From: Rhodopseudomonas sp. BR0M22
Lineage (GTDB): Bacteria > Pseudomonadota > Alphaproteobacteria > Rhizobiales > Xanthobacteraceae
DNA: 64,000 nucleotides
Direction: 5' to 3'
Assembly (NCBI RefSeq): GCF_010907035.1
Contig: NZ_QUMK01000013.1
Coordinates: forward strand, 19,934 to 83,933
The position numbers and the translations under genes were made by a program. Of the stretch, positions 1 to 9,339 are shown piece by piece. The notes beneath the pieces are model-generated. The model made no database searches and was not told the DNA's origin. It saw only the letters and a program-made list of their open reading frames with translations. Each line of letters starts with the position of its first letter. The stretch's first letter is position 1.

Positions 1-1
1 C

Positions 2-1063
2 CGGGTCGCCCTGATCACCGGGATCACCGGGCAGGACGGTGCCTATCTCGCCGAATACCTGCTCGGGCTCGGTTATGTCGTCCACGGCATCAAGCGGCGG
101 TCGTCGTCGTTCAATACCGCTCGGATCGATCACCTGTATCAGGATCGGCATTCCGGCAACACGCCGTTCATGCTGCATTACGGCGATATGACGGACTCCA
201 CCAATCTGATCCGACTGGTGCAGCAGATCCGGCCGACGGAGATCTACAATCTGGCCGCCCAGAGCCACGTTGCGGTGAGTTTCGAGAGCCCCGAATATAC
301 AGCCAACGCCGATGCGATCGGCGTGCTGCGGCTGCTGGAGGCGATCCGCATCCTCGGCATGGAGAAGGAGACGCGGTTCTACCAGGCGTCGACCTCCGAG
401 CTGTACGGCCTGGTGCAGGAAGTGCCGCAGCGAGAGACCACGCCGTTCTATCCGCGTTCGCCCTACGCGGTCGCCAAGCTTTACGGCTACTGGATCACCG
501 TCAACTACCGCGAGGCCTACGGCATCTTCGCGTCGAACGGTATTCTGTTCAATCACGAGAGCCCGATCCGCGGCGAGACTTTCGTCACCCGCAAGATCAC
601 CCGCAGCGTGGCGCGGATCGAGACCGGTCTGGAGGACTGCCTTTATCTCGGTAATCTGGACGCCAAGCGCGACTGGGGCCACGCGCGCGACTACGTCGTC
701 GGCATGCACAAGATCCTGCAGGCCGACGCGCCGGGCGACTACGTGCTCGCCACCGGCGAGACCCGCTCGGTGCGCGAATTCGTCGAGATTGCTTTCGCCG
801 AGATCGGCCGCAGCATCGAATGGCGCGGCAAGGGTGTCGAGGAGACCGGCATCGATACCAAGTCCGGCAACACTGTGGTGCGGATCGATCCGGCCTATTT
901 CCGGCCGACCGAGGTCGAGCTGCTGATCGGCGACGCCGCCAAGGCGCAGCGCGAACTCGGCTGGACGCCGACCACGTCGTTTGCCCAGCTGGTCAGCGAG
1001 ATGGTCGCGGCCGATCTCGCGGAGGCCCGGCAGGAGGCTGCGCATGGCTCCGCTGCCGTTTGA
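2..1063 (+). CDS. gmd: GDP-mannose 4,6-dehydratase (5' end outside window)
   Basis: The product converts GDP-D-mannose to GDP-4-keto-6-deoxy-D-mannose, the first step toward GDP-L-fucose and related 6-deoxyhexoses, in the cytoplasm. The reading frame is open from base 2 and already contains the Rossmann motif [15 protein letters not shown], so only a few N-terminal residues are missing. The S-T-S-E-L-Y-G catalytic segment, the YAVAK (YxxxK) motif and the family signature around [15 protein letters not shown] are all present. It overlaps the following fcl gene by 20 bp, as expected for consecutive enzymes of one pathway. Family assignment is secure; which 6-deoxy sugar is finally made depends on the two reductase-like genes that follow. 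Confidence 0.97.
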   Translation, partial: RVALITGITGQDGAYLAEYLLGLGYVVHGIKRRSSSFNTARIDHLYQDRHSGNTPFMLHYGDMTDSTNLIRLVQQIRPTEIYNLAAQSHVAVSFESPEYTANADAIGVLRLLEAIRILGMEKETRFYQASTSELYGLVQEVPQRETTPFYPRSPYAVAKLYGYWITVNYREAYGIFASNGILFNHESPIRGETFVTRKITRSVARIETGLEDCLYLGNLDAKRDWGHARDYVVGMHKILQADAPGDYVLATGETRSVREFVEIAFAEIGRSIEWRGKGVEETGIDTKSGNTVVRIDPAYFRPTEVELLIGDAAKAQRELGWTPTTSFAQLVSEMVAADLAEARQEAAHGSAAV

Positions 1064-1994
1064 GCTGGCGGGCAAGAAGGTCTTCGTCGCCGGGCACCGA
1101 GGCATGGTCGGTGGCGCGCTGGTGCGCCGGCTGGCACGCGAGAACGTCGAGCTGCTGACGGCGGGGCGCGACGCGGTCGACCTGCGCAACCAGGCGGCGG
1201 TCGACGCATGGTTTGCGGCGCATCGGCCGCAGGCGGTGTTCCTGGCCGCCGCCAAGGTCGGCGGTATCGTCGCCAACGACACGTTGCGCGGCGAATTCAT
1301 CTACGACAATCTCGTGATCGCCGCCAACGTGATCCACGCCGCGCACGTCAACGGCGCCGAGAAGCTGATGTTTCTCGGCTCGTCCTGCATCTATCCGAAG
1401 CTGGCGGCGCAGCCGCTGCGCGAGGAGGCGATGCTGACCGGGCCGCTGGAGCCGACCAACGAGCCCTATGCGATTGCCAAGATCGCCGGCATCAAGCTGG
1501 CTGAGGCCTATCGCGACCAGTTCGGCGCCGACTTCATCAGCGTGATGCCGACCAATCTGTACGGCCCCGGCGACAATTATCACCCCGAATACAGCCATGT
1601 GGTGCCGGGGCTGATCCGCCGCTTCCACGAAGCCGAGACTTCCGGCGCCACCGAGGTGGCAGTGTGGGGTACCGGCCGGCCGCGCCGCGAACTCTTGTAT
1701 GTCGACGATCTCGCCGACGCTTGCGTGCACCTGATGAAGACCTATTCGGAGCGCAGCCTGATCAACGTCGGCACCGGCGAGGACGTCACCATCGCCGAAC
1801 TGGCGCGGATCGTCGCCGACGTCGTCGGCTATCGCGGCGCCATGACATTCGACGCCGGCCGCCCCGACGGCACCCCGCAAAAACTGCTCGACGTCGGCAA
1901 GCTCACGGCGACCGGCTGGCGGGCGCAGACTCCGCTGCGGGAGGGGATTCGGCTGGCGTATGAGGCGTTCTTGGACGATGTCGTCCAGAGTTGA
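1044..1994 (+). CDS. fcl: GDP-L-fucose synthase
   Basis: This NADPH-dependent epimerase/reductase turns GDP-4-keto-6-deoxymannose into GDP-L-fucose. The 316-residue protein has the usual family length. The N-terminus carries [10 protein letters not shown] (nucleotide-binding loop), then SSCIYPK near residue 113 and the YAIAK catalytic pair (Y142, K146), followed by [12 protein letters not shown] as in classic Fcl proteins. The ATG at 1044 was chosen because AGGAGG lies just upstream inside gmd and the longer frame adds only arginine-rich non-homologous residues. It is translationally coupled to gmd. Confidence 0.96.
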   Translation: MAPLPFELAGKKVFVAGHRGMVGGALVRRLARENVELLTAGRDAVDLRNQAAVDAWFAAHRPQAVFLAAAKVGGIVANDTLRGEFIYDNLVIAANVIHAAHVNGAEKLMFLGSSCIYPKLAAQPLREEAMLTGPLEPTNEPYAIAKIAGIKLAEAYRDQFGADFISVMPTNLYGPGDNYHPEYSHVVPGLIRRFHEAETSGATEVAVWGTGRPRRELLYVDDLADACVHLMKTYSERSLINVGTGEDVTIAELARIVADVVGYRGAMTFDAGRPDGTPQKLLDVGKLTATGWRAQTPLREGIRLAYEAFLDDVVQS

Positions 1995-2057
1995 TCGGGG
2001 AGAGGCTCCCAAATCCATGCACGGTTTGATCCGGCAGCAAAACGAGGCGGCATCACA

Positions 2058-3077
2058 ATGGCTGTAACTGCAATGCCTTTTGATCTTAGCGGGAGGCGCG
2101 TTTGGGTCGCCGGGCATCGCGGCATGCTGGGATCCGCGATCGCGCGGCGTCTGGCCTCGGAGCACTGTGAGATCATCACTGTGGATCGGGACGAACTGGA
2201 TCTCCGCCGGCAGCAGCCTGTGGAGGATTGGATGCGCGCCAATCGTCCCGACGTTGTGATGCTAGCGGCTGCACGGGTCGGTGGTGTCCAGGCCAACAGC
2301 CGTTACCCTGCCAATTTCCTGTCAGATAATCTGGCGATCCAGAACAATGTCATCCGTGCTGCTGCCGAAGCCGGTGTTGCTAAGCTCGTTTTCGTCAGTT
2401 CATCTTGCGTCTATCCGCGGCTGGCCGATCAGCCAATCGACGAGGATGCATTGCTGACCGGGTTGCTCGAGCCGACCAACCGCTGGTACGGCATCGCCAA
2501 GATCGCCGGTATGCTCGAATGCGCGGCTTTTAGAGAGCAGCATGGCTGCGACTTCATTTCTGCGGTTCCCGGCAATTTGTTCGGGCCTGGCGACTATTTC
2601 GACACCGAGAACTCCCATGTGATCCCCGCATTCCTGCGTCGCTTCCATGACGCAACGGTATCCAAGGCGGATGTTGTCACCGTGTGGGGTTCAGGCAGTG
2701 CGCGGCGGGAATTTGTCTATGTCGACGAGTGTGCGGACGCGCTGGTCTTTCTGCTGAAGTCGTATTCTTCGGGCGAGATCGTCAACATTGGCAGCGGTGT
2801 TGACGTTTCGATCCGCGAACTTGCCGAACTCGTTGCCGAGGTTACTAGTTATCGTGGTCGTATCGAGTTCGACACGACGCGGCCCGAGGGCGCCCCGCGG
2901 CGCCTGCTCAGCACGGAGCGTCTATCGCAACTGGGGTGGCGCTCGCGCCTCAGCTTGCGCGAGGGCCTCGACCGAACCTACAAATGGTTCCTCGAAAGCC
3001 ACGATGCGGGAGCCTTGCTGCGAGGCTACGGTGCCGACAGCGCCAGCCGCGATGTCGGCAAGCTCCAGTCGACTTAA
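2058..3077 (+). CDS. second GDP-L-fucose synthase-like NAD-dependent epimerase/reductase
   Basis: This is a tandem paralogue of the preceding fcl, 339 residues, with VAGHRGMLGS near the N-terminus, SSCVYPR near residue 115 and a catalytic YGIAK (Y144, K148). It differs from a standard Fcl in the substrate region: VPGNLFGPGDYF replaces [12 protein letters not shown], and there is a longer C-terminal tail. The catalytic residues are intact, so it should be active. Whether it duplicates fucose synthesis or makes a different GDP-6-deoxyhexose cannot be decided from sequence. Codon use looks less GC-biased than in fcl, suggesting separate acquisition. Its stop is followed one base later by the stop of the convergent glycosyltransferase. 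Confidence 0.9.
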   Translation: MAVTAMPFDLSGRRVWVAGHRGMLGSAIARRLASEHCEIITVDRDELDLRRQQPVEDWMRANRPDVVMLAAARVGGVQANSRYPANFLSDNLAIQNNVIRAAAEAGVAKLVFVSSSCVYPRLADQPIDEDALLTGLLEPTNRWYGIAKIAGMLECAAFREQHGCDFISAVPGNLFGPGDYFDTENSHVIPAFLRRFHDATVSKADVVTVWGSGSARREFVYVDECADALVFLLKSYSSGEIVNIGSGVDVSIRELAELVAEVTSYRGRIEFDTTRPEGAPRRLLSTERLSQLGWRSRLSLREGLDRTYKWFLESHDAGALLRGYGADSASRDVGKLQST

Positions 3078-3078
3078 T

Positions 3079-4308
3079 TTAGGTGTCAGCCTGCGGCGGC
3101 GCCAGAAGCGCCTCCACTCGCGACAGGAAGTCCGCACCGGCTCGCCCCGGGTGAAATAGTTGCATGTAAGCGGTTCGCCCTGCCTCGCCGATTCTCTGGC
3201 TCCAGTCCGGATCGGCGAAAGCCCGCTCCATGCGCGCCACGAAAGACTTTCCGTCATGGCCTAACGCGCACGTCTCGCCGTCGATCAACGCCGGATTCCC
3301 GAGTGCGACATTGGCGTGCGCGATCACAAGGGCTCCTTGGCTGAGGGCGTACAGCACGCGCGTTCGGTTTCCCACTGGGACGTCGATCGGGACGAGGACG
3401 CCATGGCACCCGGCAAGCGTTGCGGGGAGATCCTCGACGAAACCGATCCTGACGAACTCCGGCTTGTCCGCAATCGCCACCGAGAACCATTCCGGCAAAT
3501 GCCCTCGTCCGGCAATCAGGATCTGGAAACCACCCTGTCCCCAGAGGCCGATGAGTCGTCGATAAACTTCGGCGACCATGAAGTGCAAAGCGGAACGCGA
3601 ACCCAGCCCGACCAGATTGCCGAAGAACATGAAGGTGGGCGTCGCCGGTTTCGGTGACGGATCGGATGGCGGGTCGTCTACCGGCCACGGATATGGGCGA
3701 TAGCCGTGGTTTCGAAGGCCGAGCCCCGCGATCTGCGCGACCGACGATTCCGCCGAGACGATCACTTCGTCGTAGTCGGCCAGGACTTTCGCGTAGACGT
3801 GCCGCCAGTTACGCGCGGCGAGCCAGAATTTTGCGAATGACAGGAGTCGCCAGGGCCGCTCCTGCAGGCCGTACAGGCCATGATAGTAGGTGGTTTGGAA
3901 GTTCAGGTCACCGAGCCAAGCAAGCTTTCGGCGGGACGGAATTGATGCGGCGACCCACGCCGGGACAATATCGAAGGCGATTACCAAGTCCGCTCGGAAT
4001 TTCGTGGCTCGCTCGATCGCGCGGGAGCAACCAGACAGATCGATCGTGTGTGCCCGTGGGCCCTGGTCGACGAATTTCCGTGTCGTTACCGTGACAATTT
4101 CGTAGTGCGGGCTCTCAACGGTGGTGCGGTAGCTCTCCAGGGCGGGCCCCGCCGCGGCCGAATCGCCCTCCAGCAGAACGATGTGAAGGATATCGAATCC
4201 GGCCCGCCGAAGCGGCTCGATAAAATTATAGATGATGACGAGACTTGCTCCTTCGCGGGGGTGCGGAACGCCCAGCGAACAAATCACGACACGCCGATGA
4301 TTGGTCAA
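3079..4308 (-). CDS. glycosyltransferase family 4/1-like protein
   Basis: This is a GT-B type glycosyltransferase, probably adding one sugar of the surface polysaccharide at the inner membrane. The N-terminal half opens with RRVVICSLGVPHPREGAS and the C-terminal half has the nucleotide-sugar domain with MFFGNLVGLGSRSALHF and ILIAGRGHLPEWF. A late VPIDVPVGNRTRVLYAL segment occupies the place of the GT4 E-x7-E region. I chose the TTG at 4308 because GGAGG lies six bases upstream; a longer frame to a TTG at 4371 has no support. It is the only leftward gene among the polysaccharide genes and is divergent from the STELLO-like gene, with about 135 bp between starts that must hold both promoters. 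Donor and acceptor are unknown. Confidence 0.78.
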   Translation of the reverse strand: MTNHRRVVICSLGVPHPREGASLVIIYNFIEPLRRAGFDILHIVLLEGDSAAAGPALESYRTTVESPHYEIVTVTTRKFVDQGPRAHTIDLSGCSRAIERATKFRADLVIAFDIVPAWVAASIPSRRKLAWLGDLNFQTTYYHGLYGLQERPWRLLSFAKFWLAARNWRHVYAKVLADYDEVIVSAESSVAQIAGLGLRNHGYRPYPWPVDDPPSDPSPKPATPTFMFFGNLVGLGSRSALHFMVAEVYRRLIGLWGQGGFQILIAGRGHLPEWFSVAIADKPEFVRIGFVEDLPATLAGCHGVLVPIDVPVGNRTRVLYALSQGALVIAHANVALGNPALIDGETCALGHDGKSFVARMERAFADPDWSQRIGEAGRTAYMQLFHPGRAGADFLSRVEALLAPPQADT

Positions 4309-4443
4309 GCCGCGCCTCCAGCGCTCGAATTGCGGCCGGCCGCGCAGTCGGACCGAGCCCCCGAGGCGCAATTTGACTTGATGTCCGCGGGATTGTTTGC
4401 GAGGAACGGCGCCTCAAAACTCAATCTATCTGGTCCGGGTTCA

Positions 4444-5454
4444 ATGAAGCAAGCGATTATCGTAACGTCGATTAATGCACCGAATCCGGTGATGAAAGCG
4501 ATCGCGAAGGATGCGAACCCGGCCGGCTTTGATTTCATAGTCGTCGGCGACACCAAGTCGCCGAGCGGGTTTTCGATCGATGGGTGCTCATTCCTGAGTA
4601 TTGCTGATCAACTTGCGTCCGGCCTGAAGTACGCGGAGATGGCGCCCACCGCGTGTTACGCGCGTAAGAATGTCGGCTACCTGACCGCGATCAGTCGCGG
4701 TGCCGAGATGATCACCGAAACCGACGATGACAACTATCCGAGGCCGCAATATTTTGCCGAACGCAGCCGCAAGCTGCGTGCGCGAGCGATGTCAAATGCC
4801 GGTTGGGTAAATGCCTACAGCTACTTCTCGGACAGCAACATCTGGCCGCGCGGTCTCCCGCTGGATCAAATTCTGAAGCCCGTTCCGCCGTGGGAGTCAC
4901 TCGAACTGTCCGACATCGACAGCCCGATCCAACAGGGCCTCGCGGACGAAAATCCCGATGTTGATGCGGTGTATCGGCTGATTTTACCGCTACCACAGAA
5001 TTTTCGCACCGATCGCGTGGTGGCGTTCGGACCGGGCTCTTGGTGCCCGTTCAATAGCCAGAATACGAGCTGGTGGCCCGACGCCTTCCCGCTGATGTAC
5101 CTGCCTGCCTACTGCAACTTCCGAGTCACCGATATCTGGCGCAGCATGATTGCCCAGCGGATTGCCTGGGAAAACGGCTGGCACATTCTGTTTCACGGTC
5201 CCACGGTCTGGCAGGATCGTAACGAGCACGACCTGATGAAGGATTTCGAGGACGAGATCCCAGGGTATCTGCACAATCACCGCATACGGACGATGCTTGA
5301 GAACCTCCCGATCTCGGGCGGGCTGGACAATCTCGTTCACGATCTACATCGCTGCTATGAGGCGTTGGTGACCGCGGGGTTAGTGGGAGCACAGGAAATC
5401 CCACTGCTCGAAGCGTGGATCGCTGACATCGACCGGGTTCGTAAGGCGAAATGA
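4444..5454 (+). CDS. STELLO/DUF288-like glycosyltransferase
   Basis: The 336-residue protein begins MKQAIIVTSINAPNP and contains FIVVGDTKSPSGF, then YARKNVGYLTAISRGAEMI and the acidic TDDDN motif (D94-D96, N97). This order matches the STELLO (DUF288) glycosyltransferase-like family, in which the aspartates are thought to bind metal and nucleotide sugar. The family was first described from plant Golgi proteins linked to cellulose synthesis; bacterial members in polysaccharide loci are little studied. The ATG at 4444 is preferred because the upstream extension overlaps the divergent gene and is not family-like. Its placement predicts transfer of a sugar in surface-glycan assembly; the actual reaction is unknown. 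Confidence 0.75.
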   Translation: MKQAIIVTSINAPNPVMKAIAKDANPAGFDFIVVGDTKSPSGFSIDGCSFLSIADQLASGLKYAEMAPTACYARKNVGYLTAISRGAEMITETDDDNYPRPQYFAERSRKLRARAMSNAGWVNAYSYFSDSNIWPRGLPLDQILKPVPPWESLELSDIDSPIQQGLADENPDVDAVYRLILPLPQNFRTDRVVAFGPGSWCPFNSQNTSWWPDAFPLMYLPAYCNFRVTDIWRSMIAQRIAWENGWHILFHGPTVWQDRNEHDLMKDFEDEIPGYLHNHRIRTMLENLPISGGLDNLVHDLHRCYEALVTAGLVGAQEIPLLEAWIADIDRVRKAK

Positions 5455-5508
5455 TAGCGTGCCGTCGACGGCGTAGTCCCTCGTCAGGGATTTGCAGGGG
5501 GTTTTAGA

Positions 5509-5871
5509 ATGGGATCGCGCAGTTGGCAGGATCGCCTCCGGCAGGCTCTGCCGCCTCGCTACGAGAAGCTGCCCGAGCGCTACAAGATGATCGCGCGGCG
5601 GATCTTTGCGGTGCTGCAGGCGCCGTTGCTGTCGCCGCGGGCGCGGTGGGTTCGAGATTCCTATCTCGAGCACGTTGCCCAAGAGCGCAAGTTTCTGTTC
5701 CTGTGCATGGCCCGCTTCGCTAACGTCAATCGCCCGATCGACGGTTATTACATGGAGTTCGGCTGCTTCGGTGCGGGCACGATGAGGCTCGCCTACGACA
5801 ACTTCCACTACCTAACCTGCTTGCTGGTGTCGTTTGTCTGCGTTGCCGCGCCCCGGCCCAGCGCAGCATGA
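5509..5871 (+). pseudogene. truncated SAM-methyltransferase-like gene (N-terminal remnant)
   Basis: The first ~105 codons resemble the N-terminus of sugar or macrolide O-methyltransferase-like proteins (TylF type): a basic helical start, then DGYYMEFGCFGAGTMRLAYD near residue 79, which matches the SAM-binding entry strand. Immediately afterwards the frame runs into CLLVSFVCVAAPRPSAA and stops at 120 residues, far shorter than the roughly 250 expected. The rest of the Rossmann fold is absent. The stop overlaps the flippase start (ATGA), suggesting that a deletion joined the two genes. It is probably non-functional as a methyltransferase but may still couple translation into the flippase. Confidence 0.6.
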
Positions 5872-7328
5872 ATCTTCTCGCCGCAGTACGCGGTCACTTC
5901 GCAGGGCGCGTGCTGCTGTTTCTCGGGGCCACGGCGTTGCAGGCGCTGCTGGCGGTGGCGATTCTGCCGCTTACTACGCTCAAGCTGACGGCTGCCGATT
6001 TCGGCTATTTCGCTCTATTGATGTCGGTCACCGCATTCGCTAACGCGATCGGGGATGGCGGCGGGGCGCTCGCGCTGCCGGCGCATTACGGTGTCGAGTC
6101 GGCCGCCGAGCGGCGGCGGATGATCGCCAGCTTCTTTGTGGTCTCGCTGGGGCTGAGCACGGCGTTGGCGGTATTGTTTGTGGCGGCGTGGCCTTTGGTG
6201 GAACCCTATCTGATTGGCTCCGATGCGGGGGACTATTCGTGGCTTACCGAAATCCTGGCTGCGACGATCATCCCTCTGCGGTCGGTGACGATGCTGGCGA
6301 CCACGGTGTTCTCGGTCAGCGGCCGCGGCAATGCGATCGCGGCGCAGATCGCCGCACAGGCAATCGGGACGTTTGCCGGCACGCTGGTCTGCCTGTTCGG
6401 TCTCGACCTTGGCCCGACATCACTGTTCGCCGGTGCGGTGATCGGGCAGCTCGCCTCGCTTGCAATTGCGGGGCTCGCGCTCGGCGTCCAGCCGTGGACA
6501 CGGCCGAGCGCGCACTGGCTGGGGGTGGTCTGGCGTCATGCGCCGACGGCGGCGTTCACCGGCGTTACCGACGGCCTCCGTGGGGTCGGTGAGAACGCCG
6601 TGATTGCAGGAAATGTCGGCGTGGCGTCGGTCGGCTTCTACAACCACGCGCGTCTGTATTACGGACTGCAAATGAACGTCACCAATGCCTTCTCTCACAA
6701 TCTTTGGTCCGTTTCACTGGCCGAGGCGCGAGACGCCGAGAGTGGGTTTCGCAGGACCGGTGAGGTCTGGATGTTGGTGCATATTCTGATCTCGCTGTTC
6801 GGAATCGGATTCGCCTTCTTCGGAAGGGAGTTTGTTGCCCTCCTGACGAATGATCGGCTGACCGCGGCAGCGCCGTTGGTGCCGTGGCTCGCGGTGCTGC
6901 TGCTGATTCATGTCTCGGGGCGCGCGCAGAACGCGTTGGTTTATGCGGAGGGGGCCGGCCCGGCTGTCAGCCGGGTTCGGGCCGGGCTGTCGCTGTTGGC
7001 GCTGGCCGCTCTACCGGTGGTGGTCGGCAAGGCGTTTGGCTACGGCCTTTCGCTGGGAATTTCTGGGGTGATCGCGGTCCTGATCGTCGAAGCCATCGCG
7101 TTCCGGCTGTATCTACGCTGGAAAAGCACAACATTCGGTCGCCGGATCGAGTTCCAGGACCGGTGGGTGATCGGCGGAATCGTGTTGACTATTGCTGTTT
7201 GGCTTCTTAACGCGGAGGCTTCCGTGAGCGTAGCGCTGCGTGGCGTAATTTTTGCGGTAATGGTTCTCGGTATTCTGGCGCTTGAACGCGCACGGTTCGC
7301 TGACCTGTTAAGGACACTTCGCCTTTAG
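5868..7328 (+). CDS. wzx: Wzx-type polysaccharide/O-antigen flippase (MOP superfamily)
   Basis: A 486-residue integral membrane protein with about a dozen hydrophobic segments along its length. It opens with an LPLTTLKLTAADFGYFALLMS segment typical of MOP-superfamily polysaccharide exporters. Such proteins flip undecaprenyl-linked repeat units across the inner membrane. It sits centrally in the locus between glycosyltransferases and a Wzy/ligase-like gene, the expected companions of Wzx. The ATG overlaps the stop of the truncated upstream gene by four bases. The MOP assignment rests on hydrophobicity and context as there is no catalytic motif. Confidence 0.82.
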   Translation: MNLLAAVRGHFAGRVLLFLGATALQALLAVAILPLTTLKLTAADFGYFALLMSVTAFANAIGDGGGALALPAHYGVESAAERRRMIASFFVVSLGLSTALAVLFVAAWPLVEPYLIGSDAGDYSWLTEILAATIIPLRSVTMLATTVFSVSGRGNAIAAQIAAQAIGTFAGTLVCLFGLDLGPTSLFAGAVIGQLASLAIAGLALGVQPWTRPSAHWLGVVWRHAPTAAFTGVTDGLRGVGENAVIAGNVGVASVGFYNHARLYYGLQMNVTNAFSHNLWSVSLAEARDAESGFRRTGEVWMLVHILISLFGIGFAFFGREFVALLTNDRLTAAAPLVPWLAVLLLIHVSGRAQNALVYAEGAGPAVSRVRAGLSLLALAALPVVVGKAFGYGLSLGISGVIAVLIVEAIAFRLYLRWKSTTFGRRIEFQDRWVIGGIVLTIAVWLLNAEASVSVALRGVIFAVMVLGILALERARFADLLRTLRL

Positions 7329-7417
7329 CTGCCAACGATACCTATAGCTGCCAAATATACCTATCCGCCACGCGATCATGCTGTGGCTGTACCAGATTGT
7401 GAAATGGCGAGTCATTG

Positions 7418-8206
7418 ATGACGGACATTCGGGAAGCAGCCGAAGCAGCGGCCGAGATTTTGCTCAACGGCGGCTATGTCGAGCGCTGGGTCGAGGGCGC
7501 AATCTTTCCGTGCGAGATGGCGTTCTTTATCGCTGTCTGCAGCTTGGCGGGCGTCGACCGGGTGATCGAGTCCGGCCGCCAGGACGGCTATTCGACCGAG
7601 ATTCTCGGTGATTGGGCCAGCCAGAACGGCCGCCAGATCGCTTCGGTCGATCTGGAGCACGACGCAGCGCGCGCCGCCGCCTGCCGTCAACGGCTGGCAC
7701 ACCTGCCGATCCAGTTGGTCAAGGGCAGTGCTTATGAGGAGTTTGGCCGACTGGCGCGCGACGGTGTGGGGCGTCGGCTCGCGTTGATTACCGACGGTCC
7801 GAAGGGGTGGCCGGCGATTTCGATGATGGCTGCCGCAACCGACGATCGTGTCCAGGTCGTTGCTCTGCACAATCTCAATCCCGGCACTGGAGGGCGCGAA
7901 CTTTTCGAACGGCTGGGAGGTCAGCAGTCGTTCCATGAAGCGGCTCTGAAGGATCCAGGTCCGCGGTGGCGGGAACTCAAGGCGAGGGAGATTGCGTTCG
8001 CCGGTGATACCGCCGCGCGCTCGCTGGAGACATCCTCGCTCGGCGTGCTTCGACTCGACGACACTAATCGGTCGCTTCTTAGGAATGCTTGGCGCAGCGA
8101 ATTTGGGCTGCACCAGCCGGTAATGGTCAGAGCGCTGTGGCAACTCGGCGCCTATGCGGCTGCTACCAAGCTCTACGGACTGTCCTACCGGCTGCTGCGG
8201 CGCTGA
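7418..8206 (+). CDS. class I SAM-methyltransferase-like protein
   Basis: The 262-residue protein shows a Rossmann-like pattern: VDRVIESGRQDGYSTEIL near residue 49 (glycine-rich SAM loop position), ASVDLEHDAARA after the second strand, and ALITDGPKGWPAIS at about residue 125. This resembles small-molecule or sugar O-methyltransferases of polysaccharide loci. The second position of the loop is unusual (ESG where ExGxxxG is common), so SAM binding is not certain. I start at the ATG at 7418 rather than the TTG just before it. It follows the flippase by about 90 bp and precedes the nonulosonic acid genes. Confidence 0.6.
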   Translation: MTDIREAAEAAAEILLNGGYVERWVEGAIFPCEMAFFIAVCSLAGVDRVIESGRQDGYSTEILGDWASQNGRQIASVDLEHDAARAAACRQRLAHLPIQLVKGSAYEEFGRLARDGVGRRLALITDGPKGWPAISMMAAATDDRVQVVALHNLNPGTGGRELFERLGGQQSFHEAALKDPGPRWRELKAREIAFAGDTAARSLETSSLGVLRLDDTNRSLLRNAWRSEFGLHQPVMVRALWQLGAYAAATKLYGLSYRLLRR

Positions 8207-8340
8207 GATGGAATGACGTCCGTCGGGGAGGCGTCTCACGCTCGACGGTGGCGTCTGTGGCCGTCCTTGATCAACCCTCCGCTCTTCGATATGTCACTGT
8301 GCTATCATCGATTTCTACCGCGAACGCGCGAGGTTGGATC

Positions 8341-9339
8341 GTGGGCCCCCAAGTTCCCTATGTGATTGCCGAGATCGGCTCCGTCCACGACGGCTCGTTC
8401 GGAAATGCCTGTCGGCTGATCGAGGCGGCGGCCGATTGCGGCGCCGACGCGGTGAAGTTCCAGACCCATATCGCCGAGGCCGAGACCCTGCTCGACGCGC
8501 CGTCGCCGTCATATTTCTCGGCCGAGCCGCGCGCGGATTACTTTCGCCGCACCGGGTTTTCAACCGAGCAGTGGCTGCGCCTTGCCGCGGTGGCTGCGGC
8601 CGCCAAGGTCGACTTTCTGTCGTCGCCGTTCTCGCTGGAGGCCGTCGATCTGCTCGAGCAGGTTGGGATCGGCGCCTACAAGGTGCCGTCCGGTGAAGTC
8701 AGCAACGTACCGCTACTGGAGCGGATCGCCCGCACCGGCAAGCCGATCTTCCTGTCGTCGGGAATGAGCAGCTGGGCTGAGCTCGACGCCGCGGTCGCCG
8801 CTTGCCACGGGGGTGGACAAGTCACCCTGCTGCAATGCACCTCGGCCTACCCCTGTCCGCCTGAGAAGGTCGGGCTCAACGTGATGGTCGAGATGGCGAG
8901 CCGCTACAAACTGCCTGTTGGTTATTCGGACCACACCATGGGCTTTGCGGCGCCGATCGCCGCGGTGGCGCTCGGTGCAACTGTGATCGAAAAGCACTTT
9001 ACCTTCTCGCGGCTGATGTACGGTAGCGACGCCAAGCACAGCATGGAGCCGGATCAGTTCCGGCTGTTGTGCCGCGAGCTGAAGGACGCCGGTAGGATGA
9101 TGGCGAGCGAGGTCGACAAGAATGATCTGTCGGCGGTCACCGACATGAAGCTGATCTTCGAAAAGAGCATCGTCGCCGCCGCCGAACTGCCCGCCGGCAC
9201 CGAGATTGCCGAGAGCCATCTCGCCTTCAAGAAGCCGGGCGACGGCATTCCGGCTGCGAAATACCGCGACCTGATCGGTCGGCGGGTCGTCAACGCGGTT
9301 CCTCGGGACCACAAGTTTTCCCTGGAGGATTTCGCGTGA
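8341..9339 (+). CDS. neuB: N-acetylneuraminate/nonulosonic acid synthase
   Basis: NeuB-type synthases condense phosphoenolpyruvate with an N-acetylmannosamine-type sugar to give a nine-carbon sialic-like acid. The 332-residue protein has VPYVIAEIGSVHDGSF at the N-terminus, DAVKFQTH, YKVPSGEVSN, LLQCTSAYPCP and GYSDHTMG, all in TIM-barrel order. A C-terminal SAF (antifreeze-like) domain starts near residue 275 (SIVAAAELPAGTEI). The GTG at 8341 has GAGG seven bases upstream and matches the family N-terminus; the longer open frame is not homologous. It overlaps neuC by four bases. Motifs alone do not separate sialic from legionaminic acid synthases. Confidence 0.93.
   Translation: MGPQVPYVIAEIGSVHDGSFGNACRLIEAAADCGADAVKFQTHIAEAETLLDAPSPSYFSAEPRADYFRRTGFSTEQWLRLAAVAAAAKVDFLSSPFSLEAVDLLEQVGIGAYKVPSGEVSNVPLLERIARTGKPIFLSSGMSSWAELDAAVAACHGGGQVTLLQCTSAYPCPPEKVGLNVMVEMASRYKLPVGYSDHTMGFAAPIAAVALGATVIEKHFTFSRLMYGSDAKHSMEPDQFRLLCRELKDAGRMMASEVDKNDLSAVTDMKLIFEKSIVAAAELPAGTEIAESHLAFKKPGDGIPAAKYRDLIGRRVVNAVPRDHKFSLEDFA

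Noticed and set aside
993..2165. Long open frame on the minus strand opposite fcl, and many similar long antisense frames (for example 9054-10688, 11352-12929, 21791-23482, 35116-36396)
   Set aside because: Their translations are low-complexity and rich in Arg, Asp, Gln and His, as expected for mirror frames of high-GC genes. The opposite strand holds a recognised protein in each case.
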